Of a stretch of DNA of 64,000 nt, positions 56,149 through 64,000 are shown one piece after another. The notes below the pieces were generated by a model. That model was not told where the DNA came from. It made no database searches and worked only from the letters and a program-made list of their open reading frames with translations. Position 1 is the first letter of the stretch, and every line of letters begins with the position of its first letter. Origin of the DNA: Mortierella alpina (Eukaryota > Mortierellomycota > Mortierellomycetes > Mortierellales > Mortierellaceae); the NCBI GenBank assembly GCA_029449245.1, contig JANATF010000009.1, forward strand, positions 248,001-312,000. Direction: 5' to 3'. The position numbers were made by a program, and so were the translations under genes.

Positions 56149-58671
56149 ATGTCTGCTGTCACCAACACAACTGTCCGCGTGCAGAAGCTGCGCGCTCTCA
56201 TGCAGGAGCACAATGTTACCGCCTTGTGAGTACACAGGACTCGGGATTCCTCTCCCTTGCGACGGCTGCAGCCGCCGACAGAGTGCACAAAGTATCCAAA
56301 CGTGGCCTTTTTGACGCGCGCGCTCATTATGACCCTCTCGCTTGCCTTTTTTTTCTTTTTTTTTTCTCACGCCTCATGCGTCTCGTGTGATGCAGCGTCA
56401 TTCCTTCCGAGGACGCTCACCAGGTAATGGAACAATAGTCGCGCTGCAAATTCGATCTTGTGCACAACTCAAGCAACTTTTCTTTCCTCCGATGACTAAC
56501 TTAGTATGCCTGTCTGTATCGTGTACCCCCTTCCTTCTAGAGTGAGTACGTTGCCGAGTGCGACGAGCGCCGTAGCTACATCTCTGGATTCACCGGCTCT
56601 GCAGGATTAGCCGTGGTCTCCGTCGAGTCTGCTGCTCTCTTCACCGACGGCCGCTACTTCCTTCAGGCTTCCCAGCAGCTGGACTCGAACTGGACCCTGA
56701 TGAAGTCGGGTCTCCCAGAGGTGCCTACCTGGCAGGAGTACCTTGTCAAGGTAAGGACCGAGCGAGCATCGTGTGCATTCATCTATATACAGTCCTTTGG
56801 CCTATGTCGATCGCACGTTTATACTCTGGCTTCACCGCTGACTTTGATTCTTTGTCGGATTAGAACCTCCCTGCTGGTTCCCGAATTGGTATTGATCCCA
56901 ATGTTTTCACCGCAAGTAAGTTGGTTGTCTGTGTTACGCTAGCGCGGCCTGAGAGACATAACGCATCGTTCCGTGCACATGGTTGGCCATCCGCCCGCGT
57001 GGTTTTCGTTGTCGCGCACTTAGTGTGCTGCAACGTAATATTCAATATTGGTGCTAATCAGTCCTCGCTTTCAACGTCCGCCTCTGGTGCTGCCTCTCTT
57101 TCTCGTTTTCTTCTCTTCTCTTATAGCCGATGCCTACAAGCTGGAAGCCGACTTGGCCAAGGTCGGGTCCTCTTTGGTCCCCACCACTGCCAACTTGGTG
57201 GATCTCATCTGGGAAGGTCGCCCAGCCCGCCCCGCCAGCAAGCTCTTGACTCTTTCGACCAAGACCACCGGCCGCACCCACACCGAGAAGATCCAGCAGC
57301 TGCGCAAGGATCTGGAGAAGAAGGGCGTTGCAGGATTCGTTGTCTCTGGTTTGGATGAGATCGCCTGGCTCTTCAACCTCCGTGGATCAGACGTCCACTG
57401 CAACCCGGTCTTCTTCTCGTACGCCGTTGTCACTCCCAACTATGTCACGCTTTATCTCCAGGAGAAATCCGTCTCGCCCGAGGCGAGGGAGCATCTTGGA
57501 CCCGAGGTCACCATTAGACCTTATGAGACCATCTTTGATGACTTGCGTGCCATGACATCGTCCCTGAAGGAGAGCAACCAAAAGATGCTTCTTGGATCCC
57601 GCACCAACCTCGCCATGGCTGTCGCTCTTGGCAAGGAAAACACTGTCGAAGCTCGTTCCCCTGTCACTGATGCCAAGGCTATCAAGAACGAGACTGAGTG
57701 CGAGGGCATGCGTCAGTGCCACCTTCGCGACTCTGCGGCCCTCATCAACTACTTTGCCTGGCTTGAGGACCAGCTGGCCCAGGGCAAAGAGCTGGACGAG
57801 GCCGATGGTGCAGAGCGCCTTGAACAGTTCAGAGCGTAAGTGATTGAATCTCTGTACAGTCAGAATAGTGCTTTCATGTTACACATGGTACAGGGCAGAA
57901 CTCTCATATTTCAACGACTCCATTAGTGCTCAGTCAGGATTCGTTGGTCTTTCGTTCGACACTATCTCTTCTACCGGCCCCAACGGCGCCATCATCCACT
58001 ACAAGCCCGAGAAGCCCAACGCTGCTCGCATCAACCCTGACCTCGTTTACCTGTGCGATTCTGGCGGACAGTACATCGATGGAACCACCGATGTGACCCG
58101 CACCCTGCACTTCAAGGCCCCCAATGCCCATGAGAAGCGCTGCTTCACTCGCGTGCTCCAGGGACACATTGCCATCGATTCCGCCGTGTTCCCCGATGGC
58201 ACTTCTGGATACCTGCTCGACATTTTGGCTCGCCGTGCTCTTTGGGCTGACGGTCTTGATTTCCGTCACGGAACTGGCCACGGTGTCGGCGCCTTCTTGA
58301 ACGTCCACGAGGGACCCCACGGATGCGGAACGCGCATTGCCTACAACGACATTCCCTTGGTCCCCGGCATGACCCTCACGAACGAGCCCGGATACTATGA
58401 GGACGGCAAGTTTGGAATTCGCATCGAGAACGTCATGCTGGTCCGCAAGGTCGATACCCCCCACAACTTTGGCGGCCGCAACTACTATGGCTTCGAGCAC
58501 GTTACCTTGGTTCCCATGCAGCTCAAGATGATTGACCGCTCTCTGTTGACCCATGTCGAGATTGAGTGGATCAACGCCTACCACGCCGAGTGCCTGGAGA
58601 AGGTCTCGCCCTTCCTGGAGAAGGACTCTCTCGGCCTCAAGTGGCTGCAGCGTGAGGCTGCTTCTCTTTAA
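56149..58671 (+). CDS. Cytosolic Xaa-Pro aminopeptidase (aminopeptidase P, M24B)
   Basis: Metallopeptidase removing N-terminal residues ahead of proline, 617 residues as in animal XPNPEP1. Exons: 56149..56225, 56396..56423, 56541..56750, 56864..56915, 57127..57835 and 57894..58671, in phase. The first creatinase-like domain has [15 protein letters not shown] and [13 protein letters not shown]. The second has [13 protein letters not shown] and NPVFFSY. The pita-bread catalytic domain shows all metal ligands: [16 protein letters not shown] (two Asp), the His of the HGTGHGVG region, and the two Glu of [11 protein letters not shown] and FGIRIENV. No signal peptide is present, so it should be cytosolic. 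Exon 2 encodes only nine residues. No targeting or regulatory feature is evident. Confidence 0.95.
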
Positions 58672-59095
58672 GCGGAGATGGATCAACAAGGTCAGAGGAG
58701 GTGTGAGAGCTCATATGAGCGAGAGACAAGAGACAAGAGACAAGAGGCAAGAGGCAAAGACCAGGACGAAATCAAAAAGAATTGGAGTGTGATTCTGGAC
58801 CGTCGAGCAAAGGCTTGTATATAGAGTGTCAGCAAGAGGAAAGTTTTGTATCATACACATTGGATGTCGCGCTACCAGCGTGGTGTTGCCCTTGCATTGA
58901 TCGTATCAACCCCAGGATGATTGTAACCTCGAGCAGAGGGGAGTGTGGTGTAGGTCGCTTTATCAGACTTTTTTTCTGTCTGCCCGTCTGTCTTCATGCT
59001 ATTTGTTATGCCATAATGACTTTCCATCTTGCTTTCACTCTTGTTTCCGCTTGCCACCTACGCGCACCCACCACCAGACATCTTCACCGAGAATA
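58672..59095. other. Intergenic spacer, tandem genes
   Basis: 424 bases with a GAGACAAGA/GAGGCAAGA repeat shortly after the aminopeptidase stop (58720-58758). It then runs into the leader of the next gene. An open frame runs in from 58943 but lacks conserved character. Confidence 0.45.
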
Positions 59096-60583
59096 ATGAG
59101 AACTGAATACTCGCCAATTGCCTGCGAATATCCACACGCCAACTACTTTGGTAGCCATGTGCATGCCCTTGACTATTCTGTCGGCGAGTCCGTGGAACCA
59201 GATTCCTTGCTGGAGGTACACAGTCCTCGCACCCTCGAGTCAATAGTCGAGGATGAAACGACTACTGCCTCTATCGAAAACTATACCGACAACGACGCGG
59301 TGCAGTCTCTGCAACCAACGACACCCAGCCAGGACATGCCTTCCTGTAGTAGACCTGTTTTGGAACCCTGTGGATCGCCTCACATTCTTGCTGGCGAGAC
59401 TGATGACTTGCCTCTCTCCAGCATGTCTATGGGGAGCGCAGGATCAAATTACTCTGCTTCGACGCAACCATGCTATCCTAATGCATCCAACATTACCAGC
59501 AAAGATCACACGGTATCCGACCATCAGTTGACTCGAGCTGATGATAGTGCGGATGAGGTCGTACCGCTGTCTCCGCGCGTGACAGTGGCGGCAGTGAGCA
59601 AGAGTCCTGAACCAAGGAGGGACGATGTGGTTCAGAAAACACTCCAGCGGCCACATTTGACTTTACCGCACAACCTGCGGCACCCTTCACCACACGATCA
59701 GCCATTTGCACATCCACATCGCCACCTGCAGTGTCATCACACGACCCATAGGGATCCGCCATCACCACGACCTCGTGCTGCTCGAGGGCACGTTCCATGG
59801 AGACATACCCCGTCCGAGGTTCCATGCTCGCCTGGTCATCAGGTGTACCCGGATGTGCATCCTGGTCACATTCTGGGTGTTAAAAAGCCTTGGCCCACGA
59901 AAAGACACGCGCTCTATGATACTCCGTTTTATGGCATTGAGAATGTAGAGATCTCTTCGAGTCGATATGATCAGATTTCAGGGTTCCAGGCGTTCCAGGA
60001 CCAGGATCTTGGTTCAGATGCTCCAGATGACCAACCAAATCCGTTGCGGGACCATCGAGAGCATATATGGGCGGTTGCACATGAAGATGAATATGGATTA
60101 GATATGGGTGGAAAAGGAGACGGCGAGGGCGGCGTTACTGTGCTGCTCTCTGAAGCGCGACATAAGCGTGTGCAGCGGTGCGTGCCCCTGTCGACGGCAC
60201 TGAGACCAACTTTAGAGCGTGGCTGTGGCGTGGGATCAGGGACTGGGGTTTTGAGTGGTTCGCACGAAACTGTGGACGAAGTTGATAGCTCGTCGTGGTC
60301 GTCGTCTTCGTCTGGCTTTGTGAACGACAGAGTCGTGGCCGCCACGCGACCCGCCAAGCCCGTGAGCCAAGGTGTTTATGGTCCAGATTCTTTTGTAGAG
60401 TTCCTTCGAGAGCCGAAAGAGAGCGATGCCCGACAGCCATGCAGACGGCAGTGTGCCTCAAAGGCGTGTAGACAGTGGAGGTCATGGCTGATATTGGCAA
60501 TGGTGTTGGCCATCGCTGCTGCACTTGCCGTGGTCCTCGCACAGAGGAAGGTCTTGAAACAAACAAGCAACGCCGCTGGATGA
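59096..60583 (+). CDS. Hypothetical protein with C-terminal transmembrane anchor
   Basis: Single-exon gene of 495 residues. I chose ATG 59096 (AATAATGAG) because the in-frame extension to 58943 looks like leader sequence. Most of the protein is disordered and rich in Ser, Pro, His and Asp, with a His/Pro/Arg patch around residues 200-270. Near the C terminus, a Cys-containing basic stretch (RQPCRRQCASKACRQWRSW) precedes one hydrophobic helix (LILAMVLAIAAALAVVLA) and a short Lys tail. This is consistent with a tail-anchored or type II membrane protein whose juxtamembrane cysteines could be palmitoylated. No family is recognised. Lack of introns is unusual for the region. Confidence 0.6.
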   Translation: MRTEYSPIACEYPHANYFGSHVHALDYSVGESVEPDSLLEVHSPRTLESIVEDETTTASIENYTDNDAVQSLQPTTPSQDMPSCSRPVLEPCGSPHILAGETDDLPLSSMSMGSAGSNYSASTQPCYPNASNITSKDHTVSDHQLTRADDSADEVVPLSPRVTVAAVSKSPEPRRDDVVQKTLQRPHLTLPHNLRHPSPHDQPFAHPHRHLQCHHTTHRDPPSPRPRAARGHVPWRHTPSEVPCSPGHQVYPDVHPGHILGVKKPWPTKRHALYDTPFYGIENVEISSSRYDQISGFQAFQDQDLGSDAPDDQPNPLRDHREHIWAVAHEDEYGLDMGGKGDGEGGVTVLLSEARHKRVQRCVPLSTALRPTLERGCGVGSGTGVLSGSHETVDEVDSSSWSSSSSGFVNDRVVAATRPAKPVSQGVYGPDSFVEFLREPKESDARQPCRRQCASKACRQWRSWLILAMVLAIAAALAVVLAQRKVLKQTSNAAG

Positions 60584-60833
60584 AGACGTTGAGGAGACAA
60601 TAGAGCAGGGCAGTGAGTGAGGCTGGGGAGGGCGATCGAGGTAGGGTGAGGGCGACACGGACCTGCCTTGTGAGGCAGACAGCGCCAGCAGCCTCGGCAG
60701 CCTCAGGTAGACCCCATGACACCACGACGCGAAACGTTGTCCGACAGTCCTGTAAAAAAAACGCGTGTTTCGAAACCTTTTTATACCGTTCTTACAACCC
60801 GCAGCTGAGCGTATTTTTTCTTCACACTCTGTC

Positions 60834-63153
60834 ATGAACCAATTCGCGCAATCCACCCGCTCCACCATCAACACCATCAAGGCCCATGCCCTCCTCTCAA
60901 AGGCACTCACCAATGACCCCAAACCCACTCCAGGCTACCTCTTCCCAGACATTGCTCGTAATACTCATCAACATTGCCCCTCTTGTTGGAATGAGTGCAA
61001 TGGTTTCCTCTTGACGTTTTAACAACGAACCCTTACACGCCCTATAGGTCTCACGCAGTCCCCCGCGACGTGCTCCATCGTCCTTACACAGCTTTTGAAA
61101 GCGATCACGCCTTCTGGACACGCAGGGTCCTCTTCCGTGACCTCGACTCATGCTCAGTCGTTTGTTGGCAGTGCTACCGGTGGGCCTGGATCCTCCGGAG
61201 CCACGTCGTCAGCATACACGTCCTCGCCCCATGTGCTGCTCAAGGCCTTGAAGATCCTCCGTCAGCTGGCCCAGAGCGGTTCAGTAGAGTTCCGGACTTT
61301 GCTGGCCAGGCGTGGGAAGGCGCTTTTGGTAGAGATGGTTGGGTACAAAGGCCCTTGGGACGACGTTCATGGGGATCGGTATAATGAGGACGTTCGCACC
61401 GTAGCCGAGGTAAGGGCGGAAATAGGAGGAGCAACAACGGAGATTGCCCAAGGATTGTCTCTTTTGAACAATACAGAGACTGAAATGACGGATGCGGATG
61501 CTTTTTTTTCTTCTTTTTCCTTCTTTCTTTCTTCTCTGATAGGACTTGATAGAGTACATGCATGCGAACCCCGTTCTAGAGCAAGATGAGCAGGATAGGG
61601 TGACCGAATTAACGGATAAGGAGGCTGCGGTTTTGAAGGGCAGCACACAGGACCTTCAGGGATTTGGTCATTCAGGTATGTTCACAGACTTCGTTGCTTA
61701 TAGGTGTGCTGGATGAGATAATACCCGTTGAAACAATAAGACACGATATCTTATATGGTGGATCTCACACATTGTTCGGAATAGACTATGAGGATTCGGA
61801 CAGCGAGAACGATACATCGCGGAGTAGGGTGCGGGTGAAGAGCAAGAAGTCAAGAAAGGAAAAGGTAGAGAGAGCCACGCCACCATTGCCAGGATTCGGG
61901 AATCCGGCGTTCGAGAAAGAGAACGCGCAAGCAGGTAGGATTTTCAACAAGAAAACAGTTGGATCGTTTGGCACGAATAGACATTGATGCAGTATAATGG
62001 CTGAATATCTTTACCAATTTGTTCTCGTATACATCATTACACAGAGCCTACCTTGATGTCGCGTCTAGTAGATCGGATCCAAGAGATGACAGCGCCACCA
62101 CCACCCGTGACGATGCGCGAAGCTTATAGGAAACAGGAACAACGGCGACAAAAGCTTTTTGTGGGTGAATATAGTATGCGTGAGGACAGCTTGGGCGCAT
62201 ACAACCGATCTAAAAGCGAACCCATCTCACTGGTGGGCACTAACCCGTTCAAACGGACGACTAGAACTCAGGGTTTGGCAGCAGGAGGTTGGGCTGACAA
62301 GAGCGGGAGCAGGCGAGATGGTGCATCCACCCGGATGTTCCCACTCTCGCGGTTAGGGACAGGAACGATTCAATTTCGGAACACGACTTCATCCGCTGTT
62401 TATGAGCTGGCGCAACATGTACAACCTGGCCTCGTGCGAACCAAATTACAGTCGTCAAAATCAGATGATCAATCTCGTGGAACTGGATTGTTGTCGGTAT
62501 GGGGCACGGCAAAGGATATTTGCGACATTGTTGCTGAGGGCGTGAAGAAGGACGCGTCTACTGCAGACGTGAATTCGCGGGACGGGAGTATTCTGCAAGG
62601 TGTGGATCAGACTGTGCCGACAATCACTGGTCTAGTGCGAGATATCACTGACTGGATCGAACAAGAGGACTGGGAGAGACGACTGGTAAGCCTCGGCGAT
62701 GCTATTTAGCCGTACCTACCGCTGTCTAGGAAGATTTTTTGTTGACATTCTGCCGCCTCCAGAGGTATCTAGTTGTCCTGGATGCCTTGCTTGCCTATCC
62801 AGAGACCAAAGCAGAGCTGCTTGACTGCTCCGCGATGCCAGTTCTCTGGAAGACTTTAGAGAGTTCCAGGTGTCAAGATGCGCCCCAAAAGTCCATCCGT
62901 GATCTTGCTCATCACGTAAGTTTCCTTCACGCGCTGCAACATAGTTGTGAGGAGTGGCGTCGGTCTTTCGAAGCAAATCATCATACTAACCGCGAACGCG
63001 AAACAGCTCTCAGAATACTCCAAGAAGGCCCTTCACACCAAATCGAGGCTACACAGATCAAGTTCAGCGCCTAATAGCGACGGCAGCCGTGTCGATGCTG
63101 AAACTGGTATGCCAGACGTGATGCTCCTGGACTTGGGCCTGGCGCCTAAATAA
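60834..63153 (+). CDS. Tepsin-like ENTH-domain protein (AP-4 accessory)
   Basis: 569 residues from exons 60834..60957, 61048..61409, 61543..61675, 61785..61934, 62045..62685, 62763..62915 and 63007..63153. The N-terminal ENTH domain is closest to tepsin (ENTHD2), with LLSKALTNDPKPTPGYLFPD, QSPATCSIVLTQLLKAI, HVLLKALKILRQLAQSGS, FRTLLARRG, GPWDDVHGDRYNEDVR and VAEDLIEYMH. A Ser/Gly insertion sits between helices. The central part is disordered (acidic YEDSDSEND, basic KSKKSRKEK). A second conserved-looking helical region (about 420-520, WIEQEDWERRL, YLVVLDALLAYPETKAELLD) may correspond to tepsin's VHS/ENTH-like domain. Tepsin binds the AP-4 adaptor on trans-Golgi vesicles. The first intron of the central part could be misplaced by a few codons. 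Confidence 0.82.
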
Positions 63154-63318
63154 ATGGTTGAACGGGCCGTCGAAGGACTGCTTTTCGAAAATGGTGGCAA
63201 CCGATGCTTCAAATACGACGGCGGGCGAAATATCCTTTTTGCCATCGATGCATCACACCCATGCCCTGCGTTCTTTCGCCCACGATACCCTGCTCATCCT
63301 CACTACCCTAATTCCGTA

Positions 63319-64000
63319 ATGCGAGCCATTATCCCATCCGTGTCAGTTAAAGGTAACCGCATGGAAGAATAACCTCAGGCATGTTGCATCTCGACAGGCG
63401 ATCATGTGATCTTTTCTCTCGACGCATTGCAGCAGCGAATTCACCCAGTTTTTTCTACTCGACTCGTCGCCTTTTTTTTTTTTTTGCCTCGCTGGACGTG
63501 GATAGGATTCCAATATGTGTTGATGTGCCTCGGGAAAATTGGAGACGATGTTGTAATAGAAGCTCGACCCGACCGGCTGACTCTCTCGACGCTTAATATC
63601 ACCCGTACCGCGTTCGCCGACATCACGTTCACCCGCACGTTCTTTGAAAGCTATCATCTGGACACGAGCGCTGAAGCTATTCAACACGACGCAGCAGGAC
63701 CTTTTCTGCGGTGTTCTGTGCTTGCAAAGGTAAAAAAAAAAAAGAAAGTGTTTCTGCTTGCATGTCACTACAGGAGGTGTCGAGAGTTTGGCATTCATGC
63801 TACTCGCGAGGAGATATTAATTACCGCGTTATTATTTTTATATACATAGGCACTGGTCTCGGCGTGCAAAATTCGCGGCAATGTCACTGAAAAGGTCGAA
63901 AAATGCTGTCTTTTCATGAATGCAGCAGAAGGCGTGGGAGAGAACTGCCGCCTTACGATCGAGATTATTTTCAAGCATGGTCAGTGATGGTTCTAATACC
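63319..64000 (+). CDS. RAD9: DNA-damage checkpoint protein RAD9 (9-1-1 clamp), 3' end missing
   Basis: Subunit of the Rad9-Rad1-Hus1 sliding clamp, loaded at damaged DNA to activate ATR/Chk1 signalling. Exons 63319..63352, 63506..63729 and 63850..63979 are visible, then a GT donor (GTCAGT) leads out of the window. Without splicing there the frame would stop at once. The sequence starts MRAIIPSVSVKGFQYVLMCLGKIGDD and continues with LTLSTLNITRTAFADITF, TRTFFESYHL, LRCSVLAKALVSACKI and VEKCCLF, then CRLTIEIIFKHG. The spacing is that of the PCNA-like N-terminal domain of Rad9. Exon 1 encodes only 11 residues but joins exactly. The gap from the tepsin-like stop is 165 bases, so the promoter must be very compact. 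Confidence 0.88.

Noticed and set aside
58943-59095. Upstream in-frame extension of the tail-anchored protein (start at 58943)
   Set aside because: The extension is Cys/Phe/His-rich, unlike the rest of the protein, and reads like an untranslated leader. The ATG at 59096 has the better context.
61676-61784. In-frame reading through the intron of the tepsin-like gene (LYGGSHTLFGIDYED)
   Set aside because: Reading through fails just upstream. The GTATGT donor at 61676 and the AATAG acceptor at 61784 match in phase and give a normal 109-base intron.

Overview
This is nuclear DNA of a filamentous fungus, most probably an early-diverging zygomycete of the Mortierellomycotina type (Mortierella and relatives). 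Nearly every gene is split by short spliceosomal introns, mostly 60-110 bases, with GTAAG/GTATG donors and TAG/CAG acceptors. The proteins are fungal (KCH potassium transporter, SAGA Sgf11, Nop8/NOL8, mitochondrial FAS II reductase). The set also includes families scarce in Dikarya: a three-repeat MYB factor, a DHX9-like helicase, a tepsin-like ENTH protein, a GH9 cellulase, an SppA-type protease and a kinase fused to Sel1 repeats. The taxonomic call is an inference from gene content. I saw no rRNA, tRNA, CRISPR array or intact transposon.

Layout. 1-910: 3' part of exosome subunit RRP43 (+). 1032-5979: DHX9-like RNA helicase (-). 7031-9909: actin-binding Abp1 (-). 10305-12319: three-repeat MYB factor (-). 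13927-18021: NOL8/Nop8-like ribosome biogenesis factor (+). 18281-20898: Sgf11-like SAGA subunit (-). 21126-23848: SppA protease (-). 24533-26247: calreticulin with HDEL (+). 26675-29528: kinase with Sel1 repeats (+). 29845-31509: unknown, possibly RecA-fold (+). 32570-35205: pyruvate dehydrogenase E2 (+). 35456-37185: mitochondrial 3-oxoacyl-ACP reductase (-). 37831-39698: TUG-UBL1 protein (+). 39965-42637: membrane-anchored GH9 glucanase (-). 42638-45318: gene-poor island. 45319-47052: KCH-type K+ transporter (+). 47637-48949: ALG5 (+). 49311-50758: NSA2 (-). 51017-53680: P5C dehydrogenase (+). 53920-55416: SERHL-like hydrolase (-). 56149-58671: Xaa-Pro aminopeptidase (+). 59096-60583: unknown protein with a C-terminal anchor (+). 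60834-63153: tepsin-like (+). 63319 to the end: RAD9, incomplete (+).

The genes are ordinary housekeeping and cell-biology genes, not a cluster or island. Several share head-to-head intergenic regions likely to hold two promoters (SppA/calreticulin, NSA2/P5CDH, SERHL-like/Xaa-Pro aminopeptidase, MYB/NOL8). Functional themes are ribosome and RNA biogenesis (RRP43, NOL8, NSA2, helicase), ER glycoprotein folding (ALG5 and calreticulin) and mitochondrial metabolism. The lipoylated PDH E2 lies tail-to-tail with a reductase of the pathway that supplies the lipoate precursor.

Exon structures were rebuilt by hand by checking reading phase at every junction and continuity of conserved motifs. Three introns make sense only with GC-AG borders, in the Sgf11-like, SppA and 3-oxoacyl-ACP reductase genes. 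I found no clearly new biological system. The best leads are the SppA-type protease, the fungal tepsin, the P-loop-less RecA-like candidate and the GC-AG introns.
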